Positions 34,940 through 44,396 are shown, numbered from the stretch's first letter. The stretch is DNA of 64,000 bases from Deltaproteobacteria bacterium (GCA_020354645.1 CP070652.1:691065-755064), one strand, 5' to 3'. Numbers and translations are program-made. The notes: a model not told the origin generated them from the sequence alone.

Positions 34940-35226
34940 GCCCAGGGCATGGTTATCACGCGTGTCCTATCGATTGATCAAGCTTAGGCCGCAGCGGAAG
35001 ACCTGAACCCTCAAGTTCAGCGAATGAACGATATGGTTGTCGGTCGGGCAACATCTAAATCATCTATGCTTGCTGCTTGCTGCGACCCAGGTGAATGCTC
35101 TATATATAGGGTCGAGCAGATACAATAATATCGATTTTATTAAGGCCGAGAAAATCAGTATCTACAAGAGCCTCGAGAAAGACCTTGACCCGCTCTAGGA
35201 CAGTCCTTCAAGGCTCCAATTCATTA
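34940..35226. other. Non-coding stretch before the fold-back element
   Basis: No convincing gene. An ATG frame at 34949 runs 12 codons to an in-frame TAG (34985-34987) and would then continue for about 45 codons. It lacks a ribosome site and recognisable motifs. It may be a decayed gene fragment. Confidence 0.35.
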
Positions 35227-35435
35227 TTTAACGGGTTGTTGCCCAAATATTACTGAGCGGTCATTAAAACGTTTTTGGCTAATAAATCTTAGCGCAGCGC
35301 AAGAAAAGCGCTTTGAACCTGTTTGAGTCCCGCGTTCAAGCGGGACGAGTTTTCAAAGCGCCTGGCGCAAGCTTTAGATTTATCAAATAACGTTTTAGAC
35401 TCAGCGAAAATATCTTTGGGCAACAGCCCGTTAAA
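35227..35435. repeat. 209-bp fold-back element with near-complete dyad symmetry
   Basis: The ends TTTAACGGGTTGTTGCCCAA and (35416-35435) its complement with one change form the outer arms. Inner blocks (AAAACGTTTT, TAAATCT, GCGC, CTTTGAA) recur as complements toward a perfect centre GTCCCGC-GTTCAA-GCGGGAC (35327-35346). Almost the whole element could form one long hairpin or cruciform. It contains no ORF. It is unrelated in sequence to the elements at 28497 and 26717. Confidence 0.78.
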
Positions 35436-35585
35436 CTGTAATTGCCGGATATCTGCAAAGACTCGGAAAAAACACTGAGATTTCTATCAAAACAGTTTAA
35501 GCAGGATGATCGTATGTGAAAGGTGATTTTTGGTGGAGGTTCTACTAAAATTACTGTAGATCATAAGAAATTAAGGAGGCATGCA

Positions 35586-36662
35586 ATGACTGATAAAGAG
35601 CATATGACTGCTGAGATAGGTCTGCGATTCTTCAGCAAGGTGTCTGTTTCTATATCCCATGAGCTTAAAAGTACCCTTGCCATAATAAAAGAGAGTGTTG
35701 GACTAATGGAAGACTTCCTCCTTCTCACAGACCATGGCATACCTTTAGATGTCGAACGGTTTAAATCTTTAGCTGAGAAATTAAATAAGCAGATCCAAAG
35801 GGCCGATGGTTGTGTGCAAAATATGAACAAACTCGCGCATAGTGTGGATAAAGCTGTTAAAGGAATCAATCTGGGCGAGGTATCAACCTTAGTGGCTGAA
35901 CTATCAAAGGGAATTGCCATTATGCACGGAGTGACTTTAGAGGTCAGACCATCCGGCAGCCCGGTCAATATTATTACAAATCCATTTTTACTTCAAAATC
36001 TTCTGTCACTATGTCTGGATTTTGCCATACATACAGTGGGTCGGGATAAAACCGTTGTGCTCCAGGTTGCCCAATCTGAAGAGGGTGCCTCGATCAGGTT
36101 CACGCATCTCCAAGGGCTCTCGGAAACACTGGCGAGGAAATTCCCGACGGAAAAGGAAGGGGCTTTGCTGGAGGACCTTAATGCCAAGATCGTAACCGAT
36201 CCAAAGGCAGGAGAGATCGTAGTGGTCCTTCCCGGTAAATTTCAGCCGTCAATTCAGCTAGAGAAAATTACCCAGGAGGAAAAAGAGGTTGACAAAATAA
36301 ATGAAAAAATTCTGCTCATTGACGACGATGAAGATTTCCTTGAGATTATGGCCGAGCGGCTGCAGGCCCGGGGTATGGATGTATCAACAACTACCTCTCC
36401 CGGTGAAGCGCTTGTAAAAATCGAAAGAGAATCATTCGATGCTATTGTTCTTGACTTCATGATGCCCGACATGATGGGTCTTGAAGTCCTTAGAGATATA
36501 AAACTAAAAAAACCCGAAATACAAATTATTCTGCTGACCGGTTACGCTACTATGGAAACCGGCCTCGAGGCTATGAAGCTTGGCGCAATGAGTTTCGTTG
36601 AAAAGCCTGTTGACCTTGACGTTTTAACCGAAAAGATAAAAAAAGCTCATAAGAAGACATAA
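35586..36662 (+). CDS. Degenerate histidine kinase fused to a receiver
   Basis: A 358-residue protein. The N-terminal part is a phospho-acceptor helix pair with SVSISHELKSTLAIIKESVG (His near residue 23). Residues about 100-225 take the place of the ATPase domain but lack the N-box Asn (LLSLCLDFAIHTV), the DxGxG loop and the FxxF/GxGxGL motifs. The C-terminal receiver (about 236-355) is intact: ILLIDDDEDF, IVLDFMMPDMMG, ILLTGYAT, FVEKPVD. The ATG at 35586 follows AAGGAGG. It is the fused counterpart of the split genes 3526 and 4232, so phosphate may be relayed between the receiver and the DHp-like His. Confidence 0.75.
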   Translation: MTDKEHMTAEIGLRFFSKVSVSISHELKSTLAIIKESVGLMEDFLLLTDHGIPLDVERFKSLAEKLNKQIQRADGCVQNMNKLAHSVDKAVKGINLGEVSTLVAELSKGIAIMHGVTLEVRPSGSPVNIITNPFLLQNLLSLCLDFAIHTVGRDKTVVLQVAQSEEGASIRFTHLQGLSETLARKFPTEKEGALLEDLNAKIVTDPKAGEIVVVLPGKFQPSIQLEKITQEEKEVDKINEKILLIDDDEDFLEIMAERLQARGMDVSTTTSPGEALVKIERESFDAIVLDFMMPDMMGLEVLRDIKLKKPEIQIILLTGYATMETGLEAMKLGAMSFVEKPVDLDVLTEKIKKAHKKT

Positions 36663-36764
36663 TTCCCGCGGCAAGAGAACTGAAGAAAAGCTGAAAAATT
36701 ATCCGCATTGTATTTCCTTCAACCTAAAGCTTTTCGGTTTAAACAATTTAAGGCCAATTCTTTC

Positions 36765-37208
36765 TTAGAAAATGCCGCCGCTTTTTCTTATGATGGCCTT
36801 GGCCTCTGCAGCCCGAATGCGTTCTTCCTGCTCATCCTTTCTCTTTCTGGCCCCTTCAAGTTTAGTCTGCAGATCTTCTAAATCGGCCGGCTTCAGCAAG
36901 TAGTCAAATGCGCCTAACTTCATACCTTCGACCGCGGTTTCGGTGGTACCATGTCCGGTCAGCATAATGACTTCAACCAGGGGGAACCTTTTTTTAACCT
37001 CTTTTAAGGTTTGGATACCGTCCATGCCGGGCATTTTGATGTCCAGAATCACCACGTCAATGTTTTGTTGCGCCAATATTTTGAGACATTCTTCCCCGCT
37101 ATATGCACACCACACTTTTTCTCCGACCTCTCGCAATCTGAGAGCGAACATTTCCACAAAGTCTTCTTCATCATCGACAATGAGCACTCTCGCTGGTATT
37201 TTGATCAT
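36765..37208 (-). CDS. Receiver-only response regulator with helical tail
   Basis: A 147-residue receiver (VLIVDDEEDF, VVILDIKMPGMDG, IMLTGHGT, YLLKPADL). A charged tail (KRKDEQEERIRAAEAKAII) ends the protein. ATG 37208 overlaps the stop of the receiver-kinase as ATGA, giving translational coupling. It is the last gene of the leftward run from 43166. Confidence 0.88.
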   Translation of the reverse strand: MIKIPARVLIVDDEEDFVEMFALRLREVGEKVWCAYSGEECLKILAQQNIDVVILDIKMPGMDGIQTLKEVKKRFPLVEVIMLTGHGTTETAVEGMKLGAFDYLLKPADLEDLQTKLEGARKRKDEQEERIRAAEAKAIIRKSGGIF

Positions 37209-38407
37209 AGGGTGTTTTCTCCTTTTATTTGTTCTAACGCATCGGAGCAAATGTTTTTGTTTTCGCCCAATCCCTCTTTGATGTTATGATGTTTTGGCAG
37301 GGTGACATGAAATGCCGTGCCGTGACCGACTTTACTTTTCACCTCGATTTTTCCTCCCAACTTTTCGATAATGCCGCGGGTGACGAAAAGTCCCAGGCCG
37401 GTACCTTCTCCGGGAGCTTTGGTACTGAAAAAAGGCTCGAATATCTTTTTTAGGTTTTCTGCGGGAATACCAACTCCGGTATCACATAGGGTCATGTTTA
37501 TCTGATCGCCGGCATTTTTAAGGGCTATGGTGATACTGCCCCCAGAGCCGGTAGCATGAATTGCATTGGTCAGGAGGTTTATTAAAACCTGCCTTATTTG
37601 ATAAGGTTCACTCCATAGATTATCCAAATTTGGTTCGATTTTTTGGATAATTTCGATATTTTTATTGATGGCTTGTCTGTGCACGAGTTCAACAGCCTCG
37701 TCCACCAGCACCTTTAAACTTGTTTCACAAAAGACCGCATCATGTTTTTTGACGAATCCTAAAAGCTGGTGGGTAATTCGTTTAGCCCTTTCGATACTAC
37801 TTGCTATTTTATTGATGGCCTTTTCAAAGTCTTTTCTACGGGGCATGTCAGCCAGTTCTTCTTTTTTCAGGATAAGTTGCATCCAGCCCACCGATTCCTT
37901 GATGATGGCCAACGGATTATTAATTTCATGGGCCACACCAGATGCCAGGGTTCCCAGAGAGGCCAGTCTTTCCGTTGCGATCATCTGTTGCTCCATTTTG
38001 GCCCGAAATTGCGCTTCCTTTTCCTTTTCCACCCTTCGCAAAATCTTTTCCTGAGCCTGTGTAATTTTCCCGGCCAGATGTTCCAGTTCGATGGGTTTGG
38101 TGAGGTAGTCAAATGCTCCGGCTTTAATACCTTCAACACCATCCGAGGTCGTCGCATGTCCGGTGAGGAGGATAACTTCAGTCTGGGGGTATCTTTTTTT
38201 TATCTGAGTTAGGGTTTCAATACCATTGATACCCGGCATCTTTACATCCAATACCACCACATCCATGGGTCTTTGTTTGAGAATCGACAGGCACTCTTCT
38301 CCACTTCCCGCCTGCTCGGCAACAAGGCCTCTTTTTTTAAGGCGCCGGGCGATGGCGTTTCTAAATTGTTCTTCGTCGTCAACCAGAAGTAAACGTATGG
38401 GTTCCAT
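37205..38407 (-). CDS. Receiver-histidine kinase hybrid (REC-HisKA-HATPase)
   Basis: A 400-residue soluble protein in which the receiver comes first (residues 1-120: LLLVDDEEQF, VVVLDVKMPGING, ILLTGHAT, YLTKPIE). A coiled linker leads to the H-box SGVAHEINNPLAIIKESVGW (near 163). The ATPase domain is intact (NLLTNAIHAT, CDTGVGI, FEPFFSTKAPGEGTGLGLFV). Such REC-kinases act as intermediates of phosphorelays. It begins 4 bp after the DASS transporter stop and is coupled to the next receiver. Confidence 0.9.
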   Translation of the reverse strand: MEPIRLLLVDDEEQFRNAIARRLKKRGLVAEQAGSGEECLSILKQRPMDVVVLDVKMPGINGIETLTQIKKRYPQTEVILLTGHATTSDGVEGIKAGAFDYLTKPIELEHLAGKITQAQEKILRRVEKEKEAQFRAKMEQQMIATERLASLGTLASGVAHEINNPLAIIKESVGWMQLILKKEELADMPRRKDFEKAINKIASSIERAKRITHQLLGFVKKHDAVFCETSLKVLVDEAVELVHRQAINKNIEIIQKIEPNLDNLWSEPYQIRQVLINLLTNAIHATGSGGSITIALKNAGDQINMTLCDTGVGIPAENLKKIFEPFFSTKAPGEGTGLGLFVTRGIIEKLGGKIEVKSKVGHGTAFHVTLPKHHNIKEGLGENKNICSDALEQIKGENTL

Positions 38408-38410
38408 TTT

Positions 38411-39991
38411 TTATACGAGTCCGAGTATTTTCCACCAGACCGATGCTACCAGCACCAGAATAGCCAGTAAAATCGGGGTGGCAACTATGCCCGCTTTGGT
38501 AAGATCAGATGACCTGAAATGTCGGTAACTATAGGCGATGGCATTGGGTGGGCAACCGATGACCAGCAGCATTGCGAAAGAAGTAGCCATTCCGAGACAC
38601 AGCGCCAATACGGTTGGATTTACACCTTCCAATCTGGCCATAGGAATCACAATCGGCAATATCAAAGCCGCGGCTGCTACGTTGGCCATGGCATTGGTGA
38701 CCAGAGCACCAAAAACACCTACGCCGACAAACAGCAATAACCACCCTTTCCCTTGAATCAATGGAAAAAATAAGTTGGCAAAATAATCGGCCGCACCCGA
38801 GTAACCCATCGCAAGGCCGAGCGAGATTCCTCCCCCAAAAATAAACAACGCAGTTCCCCACTCAAGATTATCATTTATATCCTCCCACTTCAATGCGTTG
38901 AAGACCACAAGCGCCACAACTCCCAGCATGCCGGTTATTGAGTAGTGGATTCCATGAATCCCTTTTGTCAACCAAAGGATAAAGGAAAGCCCGATGATAA
39001 TTAACGTCTTTTTTTCTAAAGGGTTCCACGGTCCGAGTTTCTCATCGAATTGCGGAAGTTTTAACTTGGGATCGGGCCGAAATACGAAATAAACAACCGA
39101 AACAGCTGCGGGCACGGTTAAAACAGCTGCCGGCATGGCATACTTTATCCAGTCTAAAAAGGAGATTTCAATGCCGGTGAATTCCTTAAGAAAGGCCGCG
39201 GCGACCATACAGCGTCCGCCACCCACCAAAGAACCCATCCCCCCGGCTGAACAGGCAAAGGGAAGTGAAAGCATCATAAATTTAGCCGTGTTGCTATGGG
39301 GCTCGATATCAACGGCCCGCATCAGGGGCAGCATGGTGACAATTCCGATGGCACAGGCTGCGGCATCATGCATAAATGAGGAAGTCAATCCCAAACCAAT
39401 TGCAAGGATAAACGTAAATCTGGTGACGCTGCTTCCTGCCTTTTTAATGATAAAGTAGCCGAGCCGTTTGGTGATGCCGACTTTGTCCAAAGAGATGGCA
39501 AAGACCAGACAGCACATGATAAACACAACTACCGGATGCATATAGGGAGCCCAGGCCCCTTTAACATCAATTATGTCCATGACGACCAGGAATACGCCGA
39601 TACAAATGGCCGTAATTTCAAGCGGGATAGGCTCTGCAATAAACAGAAAGATCAACACCGCCAAAACGGCTAGAAACCGTTTGGCTCTGGGCGAAAGCCC
39701 GTCGACGTAATTGATTTCAATGCCGGTTGTTTTTAATTTGGCGGCATTATTTCTCAAGAATATTGCAGTTGCCTCCGGGCTGCCGGGATTTTTTGCTTTG
39801 ATGATAAGCTCGTGCGGTGAGTTTACATCGTCGGAAACGATGGTAAAGTGCTGCTGAATTTTTTTTAATAATTCCCGATCGGCATCTCCTGAGACTTTAA
39901 ATTTGGTGCCTTCCGGGCGGGGTAAAAGCAGGACGATAATTCCGAGCGCGAACGCAACACCCAACTGAAATCCTTTGGATTTAAGAAACAT
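38411..39991 (-). CDS. DASS/SLC13-family anion transporter
   Basis: A 526-residue polytopic protein. TM1 (residues 8-24) is followed by an extramembrane stretch of about 75 residues with a mixed fold. The transport core starts near 105. Signatures: SSFMHDAAACAIGIVTMLPL near 205 and VTNAMANVAAAALILPIVIP near 435, with IGCPPNAIAYSYRH near 485. Substrate class: dicarboxylates, sulfate or related anions. Upstream come two receivers and a dCache kinase, downstream a receiver-kinase and a receiver, all on one strand. Confidence 0.9.
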   Translation of the reverse strand: MFLKSKGFQLGVAFALGIIVLLLPRPEGTKFKVSGDADRELLKKIQQHFTIVSDDVNSPHELIIKAKNPGSPEATAIFLRNNAAKLKTTGIEINYVDGLSPRAKRFLAVLAVLIFLFIAEPIPLEITAICIGVFLVVMDIIDVKGAWAPYMHPVVVFIMCCLVFAISLDKVGITKRLGYFIIKKAGSSVTRFTFILAIGLGLTSSFMHDAAACAIGIVTMLPLMRAVDIEPHSNTAKFMMLSLPFACSAGGMGSLVGGGRCMVAAAFLKEFTGIEISFLDWIKYAMPAAVLTVPAAVSVVYFVFRPDPKLKLPQFDEKLGPWNPLEKKTLIIIGLSFILWLTKGIHGIHYSITGMLGVVALVVFNALKWEDINDNLEWGTALFIFGGGISLGLAMGYSGAADYFANLFFPLIQGKGWLLLFVGVGVFGALVTNAMANVAAAALILPIVIPMARLEGVNPTVLALCLGMATSFAMLLVIGCPPNAIAYSYRHFRSSDLTKAGIVATPILLAILVLVASVWWKILGLV

Positions 39992-40082
39992 TTTCTCTCC
40001 TCTATTAAATCACCACCCAAGATGGCTGCTGTATCGGAGTGCATCTTTGATATCTGTTTGGCGTCGGCTGAATGTTTTCAGC

Positions 40083-40526
40083 TTACGGGGATCGGCTCCT
40101 TTTCAGATACGCTTCTTGAATTTTAGCAAACAACGTTTCAAATTCGCATGGTTTGGTAAGATAGTCATAGGCACCGGATTTAATTCCCTCCCGGGCAGCT
40201 TCCTCCGAACCGTGGCCGGTGAGCATGATGACGACCATTTGAGGATACATCTTTTTGAATATCCTGAGAACTTCAATACCGTTCATATCCTCCATCTTGA
40301 GATCCAGCACTGCCACATCAAAGTCCTGCTTGCGGAGGGCCTGAAGGGCCTCGGCACCGCTGAAAGCCTTGGTTACATCGATGCCTCTTTTCTTCAATCT
40401 GTTGGACAGGACGTTCACATATCCGACCTCATCATCGATAAGAAGAAGTTTCATCTGCCGTGTGCGTTCATCGGCCTGAGGCCGAGTGCCAGACGGGTTG
40501 GTCTGTTGGATTACCTTTTTTGGCAT
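40083..40526 (-). CDS. Receiver-only response regulator
   Basis: A 147-residue receiver with an N-terminal extension of about 25 residues (QTNPSGTRPQADERTRQMKL). Switch residues: LLLIDDEVGY, VAVLDLKMEDMNG (the usual PG after M is E-D), IMLTGHGS, YLTKPCE. A short basic tail follows. It lies 11 bp after the previous receiver gene and 92 bp before the DASS gene. Confidence 0.86.
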   Translation of the reverse strand: MPKKVIQQTNPSGTRPQADERTRQMKLLLIDDEVGYVNVLSNRLKKRGIDVTKAFSGAEALQALRKQDFDVAVLDLKMEDMNGIEVLRIFKKMYPQMVVIMLTGHGSEEAAREGIKSGAYDYLTKPCEFETLFAKIQEAYLKRSRSP

Positions 40527-40536
40527 ATTTTTTTAC

Positions 40537-40968
40537 CTAAGGACGTCGGGAGGTGATTTCCTTAATGCGAGCTTCTAAAATCTTATTTTGATGCCGTCTC
40601 AGCTTGACCGCGGCTTGATTCACCTTGGAAACAAGTTGCTCGGTATCGCAGGGCTTCATCAGATAATCAAAAGCACCTAGTTTCATGCCTTCAATACCGG
40701 TTTCAACCGTCGCGTGGCCGGTGAGCATGATGACTTCTGCCAGGGGATAACTCTTTTTGATTTCTCTGAGAGTCTCTATGCCGTCCATTCCCGGCATTTT
40801 GACATCAAGGATAACGACTTCGATATTTGCGTGCTTTTGCAGCAGTTCCAGAGCTGCTTCCCCACTGAGGGCAGGGATAATGTCAAGGTCTCTTTTTTTC
40901 AGCCGTTTGGCCATCGTTTCCACAAAGGGGGCTTCATCATCTACCAGCAGAACGGTTATATTATCCAT
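40537..40968 (-). CDS. Receiver-only response regulator with helical tail
   Basis: A 143-residue receiver (VLLVDDEAPF, VVILDVKMPGMDG, IMLTGHAT, YLMKPCD) with the tail RHQNKILEARIKEITSRRP. It is the closest paralogue of the receiver at 2893-3324: same length and almost the same tail. It follows the dCache kinase after 31 bp. Confidence 0.88.
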   Translation of the reverse strand: MDNITVLLVDDEAPFVETMAKRLKKRDLDIIPALSGEAALELLQKHANIEVVILDVKMPGMDGIETLREIKKSYPLAEVIMLTGHATVETGIEGMKLGAFDYLMKPCDTEQLVSKVNQAAVKLRRHQNKILEARIKEITSRRP

Positions 40969-40999
40969 TGTTGGTTCTCCTTTGTTTTTGTTTATATTT

Positions 41000-42733
41000 T
41001 CAATGAGAACCCGAGTTTATCGGCGGGACCTCGTTATTTCTCTTTTGACCGTCAGGTATGGGGATACGGACATGAAAAATGGTTCCCACATCGATCACAC
41101 TTTTGACACTTATGGAGCCTCCCATTTTTTTTATAATGCCGTAACAGATGGACAGCCCCAGGCCGGTCCCTTTGCCCACCGGCTTGGTTGAGAAAAAAGG
41201 ATCAAATATGCGGGCAAGATTGGCCCTGGGAATACCAGGGCCATTGTCCGCAACGCTTATTAAAACATTATTGTTTTCCTTGTGGCTTGTTATTTGAATA
41301 GTCCCACCCGTTTTCTCCATGGCATCAATGGCGTTATTCAAAAGGTTAAGAAAGACTTGTTGAAGTTCTGATTCAGGCATTTGTATGGGGGGCAGGTCTT
41401 TTTTAAGATTTGTATTAACAACCACATTGCTGTATTTGGCTTTTTGGGCCGAGAGTTCGACCATTTGTTCAATTAAATCGTTTATCTGAACATCGTGCAC
41501 CTTGGGGTCTGTTTTTCGGGCAAAACTGAGTAATTTGTGGGTAATTTCCTTGCAGCGTATTCCCTGGGTTTTAATCTGATTTAAAGCTCTTTGGAATTCA
41601 TCAAGATTTTCACCTTCCTTGAAATCCTCTTCCTCCAGCAGGTCCCTTATCCAACCCGCCTCTTCGACCATAATGGCCACCGGGTTGTTTATTTCATGAG
41701 CAATGCCGGCCGCTAATTCTCCAATGGATGCCAGCTTTCCGGTTTCGATGACCTGCTGGTTCATCAGCTCCTTCTCCTTGTCCGCTTTTTCAATTCGCTG
41801 AACCATTTTTTTGGATGATATGAACGCTACGGCGATAATTACCAAACTGCCCGTGATCATAATCAAGATAGCAATGTTTTTGGTTCGGTTCAGTTCTGAA
41901 AATGCGTCGTCGATATCCTGCTGATATACGAGTAACCAGTCGCCATTCTTAAGAAAAGATGCTGCATAGATTTTATGGTTTCCGGTTTCAACAGACCTTT
42001 CCACGATTTGCACTTGGCCTGGGAATTTTTTTTCGAAATCAAGAAAATATCCGTAACACCCTTTCCTGGGTACAAAATCAAAGTATGGTTTTGTCTGAAG
42101 TTCCCCATTCTTATTAAGGATAAAAGCAAATCCTGTCTTACCGATTCGGAGCTTCTCCACCAGGTTGTTAAAAGCCGCAAAATCGACCGTGGCCCTCAAG
42201 ATTACATAGTCTCCCCGCCATTTTTGCCGTACTGCGATGATGAAGTGCGGCAAGCCGCGCAGTCCTAAAAAGACATCACTGATAAAATATTGACTGGTGA
42301 TAGCCTTTTTAAACCATTCGGACTCTGAATACATGACGTTTGCCAATTTAAACGGCCCGGCGTAGGCAATCTGACGGCCCTGGGCATTGATTACCCCAAG
42401 GTCTGTAAAAACAGCATGATATTCATGTCCAAGCAGAGCCAATATTTCAGCCAAGAAGGTTTCATCACTCAATTTGTCAAAACTATTTGTGTCTGCCATG
42501 AGCCGAAGGTCACTTAGTTTTTCTTGTAGAAACCCGTCAATGTTCTGGATATGTTTTTGGGTCAGTTCCTTCAGATGATCGTAAATCTTATTGCGGTAGG
42601 AATGGTAGAATTGATCGAGAAAAACGCCGCCGACCAGAAGCATGGGCGTGATCGACACCAAAATGATAATCAGAACCATGTTACGGATTAATGAACGGTA
42701 ATACGGATTTGTTGAGCGATCGTTGCGACGCAT
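41000..42733 (-). CDS. Membrane sensor histidine kinase, dCache-HisKA-HATPase
   Basis: A 577-residue kinase. TM1 near 17-36, dCache sensor near 40-285 with [22 protein letters not shown]2 near 295-315. H-box [20 protein letters not shown] (near 355). ATPase motifs [37 protein letters not shown] are all present. The ATG at 42733 has an AGAGGA site and lies 1 bp after the preceding receiver stop; a GTG at 42760 would overlap it. Third member of the same sensor family, after 4612 and 31368. Confidence 0.9.
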   Translation of the reverse strand: MRRNDRSTNPYYRSLIRNMVLIIILVSITPMLLVGGVFLDQFYHSYRNKIYDHLKELTQKHIQNIDGFLQEKLSDLRLMADTNSFDKLSDETFLAEILALLGHEYHAVFTDLGVINAQGRQIAYAGPFKLANVMYSESEWFKKAITSQYFISDVFLGLRGLPHFIIAVRQKWRGDYVILRATVDFAAFNNLVEKLRIGKTGFAFILNKNGELQTKPYFDFVPRKGCYGYFLDFEKKFPGQVQIVERSVETGNHKIYAASFLKNGDWLLVYQQDIDDAFSELNRTKNIAILIMITGSLVIIAVAFISSKKMVQRIEKADKEKELMNQQVIETGKLASIGELAAGIAHEINNPVAIMVEEAGWIRDLLEEEDFKEGENLDEFQRALNQIKTQGIRCKEITHKLLSFARKTDPKVHDVQINDLIEQMVELSAQKAKYSNVVVNTNLKKDLPPIQMPESELQQVFLNLLNNAIDAMEKTGGTIQITSHKENNNVLISVADNGPGIPRANLARIFDPFFSTKPVGKGTGLGLSICYGIIKKMGGSISVKSVIDVGTIFHVRIPIPDGQKRNNEVPPINSGSH

Positions 42734-42734
42734 G

Positions 42735-43166
42735 TCAGGATTCCTCTGGTTGTTGGTCACTGTCTTTTAAGGCTTTCGTCTGCTGCTGATTTGGTTTTCT
42801 CAGAATCTCATAAGCGACTGTTTTCAGAATTTCGACACTGTTGGCCCCCTTTTCCACAAAAGCAGCTACTTCCAGAAAGGGCAGGTGGTTACCATAATCT
42901 GAAGCAAAGGCGTGAATCACCATTGGCAGATAGGGTATTCGATTTTGAATCTTTTTTAGCAAGAATGATGCATCTGTGTCGGGAAGATCCGGATCCATAA
43001 TCAAAAGATCAATCGGCTCATGCTGGTACGCTTGCTGAATGACTTGGTGGCCATTTCCCGCCAACCGGACCCTGTAGCCCTCAATCGTCATCTCGCGCCT
43101 TATCAATTCACGTACATGTGAATTTCGATCAGCTACAAGTATGGTGAAATCTTTTCCCCGAGCCAT
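42735..43166 (-). CDS. Atypical receiver-domain protein
   Basis: A 143-residue receiver fold with altered active site. The acidic pair is reduced (ILVADRNSHV instead of VDDE), the phospho-Asp is kept (LLIMDPDLPDTD), the Thr/Ser position is His-Ala (MVIHAFAS), and the Lys is kept (AFVEKGA). Phosphorylation is doubtful, so it may be a constitutive or phosphate-independent regulator. The tail is rich in Gln and Glu. It is the first gene of the leftward cluster ending at 36765. Confidence 0.8.
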   Translation of the reverse strand: MARGKDFTILVADRNSHVRELIRREMTIEGYRVRLAGNGHQVIQQAYQHEPIDLLIMDPDLPDTDASFLLKKIQNRIPYLPMVIHAFASDYGNHLPFLEVAAFVEKGANSVEILKTVAYEILRKPNQQQTKALKDSDQQPEES

Positions 43167-43320
43167 GTTTATCTCACAAAGACATTTTCAATTTGGCACA
43201 TAAAAAAATCAAGTTTCTCTGCCCGCCTTAGCTGGATGTTCCTAGATACATATGCCGGTTAAGATATGAGACAAGGCCTACCTCATATCCGAATGGCCAC
43301 CAGTTTACCCGCCCCGGTCA

Positions 43321-44130
43321 TTATCTGGAAATAGGTACCATGCCGTTTTTTCTCATTATTTGCGCGCCTTGCTCGGAAAAAGTAAAATCGATGAATTTCT
43401 TCACATCTCCAGCGGGTTCTCCTCGGATAATGTAATAGAATATCTGATAATAAGGATAATCTTTATCAGCTGGATAATATCCGTCGATTTTGATTGTTAT
43501 TATTTCCTCGTGATGCAGGGCAGCCCCTTGGGAGATGAAGGATATGGTACCACACGGGAAATGCTTAACCGCTTCGATGACCATGGTGGAATCATAGGCC
43601 ATGAAGTCATGTTTAATTTCCTTATGCTTCATAACCTGGCGCCGGAAGTTCTTATTGGCTGCCGTATCTTTTCCCGGAACAATAATCGTGATCGGCAGGT
43701 CGGCCCCTCCCAGTTCTTTCCAGTTGGTAATATCGCCGCTGAAAATATCTTGAAGCTGCTCTGAAGCAAGATTCTCTACCCCGCATCTTTTGTGGGCGAT
43801 AATAGCTAAGGGGTCCTTGGCAAACGGTATTTGAGTGTAGCCGTATTCCTGGTGGCGGCGATAGAGTTCTCTGGCAGTGCTGGCAATATCACAATAGCCG
43901 TTCATAAGCCGGTACACACAAGAGCCGGATGAAGCAGTGCTAACATCTACTTTTATTCCGGTAGCCTTTGTAAACGCTTCCAATTTATCCATCTCAAATG
44001 CTTTAAATACCTGATTAGAGCAGCTGTATTTCAACAAATCCTGAGCATTTACAACCCTATCGGGTATAATGACGCTGCCTATTATCAGCACACCAATAGT
44101 TGCCAATAGAAAAATAGAAATTTTTTTCAT
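43321..44130 (-). CDS. Periplasmic substrate-binding protein, PstS-like, copy 2
   Basis: A 269-residue secreted protein with a signal peptide (residues 1 to about 29, cut near VVNAQ). From about residue 64 to 256 it differs from the copy at 18625 in only a few positions (for example GK for AE, G for S, A for T), and the DNA is also almost identical there. The signal peptide, first 60 residues and last 14 residues are clearly diverged. AAGGAGG precedes the ATG. It has its own sigma-54 promoter with class B operators. No transporter partner nearby. Confidence 0.87.
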   Translation of the reverse strand: MKKISIFLLATIGVLIIGSVIIPDRVVNAQDLLKYSCSNQVFKAFEMDKLEAFTKATGIKVDVSTASSGSCVYRLMNGYCDIASTARELYRRHQEYGYTQIPFAKDPLAIIAHKRCGVENLASEQLQDIFSGDITNWKELGGADLPITIIVPGKDTAANKNFRRQVMKHKEIKHDFMAYDSTMVIEAVKHFPCGTISFISQGAALHHEEIITIKIDGYYPADKDYPYYQIFYYIIRGEPAGDVKKFIDFTFSEQGAQIMRKNGMVPISR

Positions 44131-44257
44131 GACCAGTCCTCCTTTTTAAAAATTGCATGGTTCACCCTCGGGTCCCGCTTGGGATTTTCGGATGATTGAA
44201 TGTGAAATCTTATCGTTCCAAGTGAGGGGCACAAAATCCGGGGTTGTCGATTAATAA

Positions 44258-44274
44258 AGCAACCAGTGTGCCAA
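44258..44274 (-). promoter_or_regulatory. Sigma-54 promoter of the second PstS-like gene
   Basis: On the minus strand TTGGCACACTGGTTGCT is a full consensus match, identical in 16 of 17 bases to the promoter at 18482. It lies about 128 bp upstream of the start at 44130, nearly the same leader length as copy 1. Confidence 0.88.
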
Positions 44275-44357
44275 GTCCCAAGAAATTAAATATTTAGTGT
44301 TATTTCAAATATATAAAATTACTAATCCTAAGTGAACATTTGCAGTGATCACCGGAA

Positions 44358-44396
44358 TTAGAAATATTTAGAAATTTCTATTCGAAAATATTCGAA
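44358..44396 (-). promoter_or_regulatory. Tandem class B activator sites (best copy)
   Basis: TTCGAA-AATA-TTCGAA (44381-44396) and TTAGAA-ATAT-TTAGAA (44358-44373) are both perfect in half-site symmetry or repeat and 23 bp apart. Centres are 116.5 and 93.5 bp from the GG at 44272. They lie between the stop of NtrC B (44516) and the promoter it probably activates. Confidence 0.75.

Noticed and set aside
34949..35131. Frame interrupted by a single TAG that could be read as pyrrolysine
   Set aside because: There is no ribosome site, no recognisable protein motif, and no methylamine methyltransferase or pyl gene in the window. A decayed fragment is simpler.
43187..43210. TTTGGCACATAAAAAAATC as a sigma-54 promoter
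   Set aside because: There is no GC at the -12 position with the required spacing, and it points away from the leftward operon.
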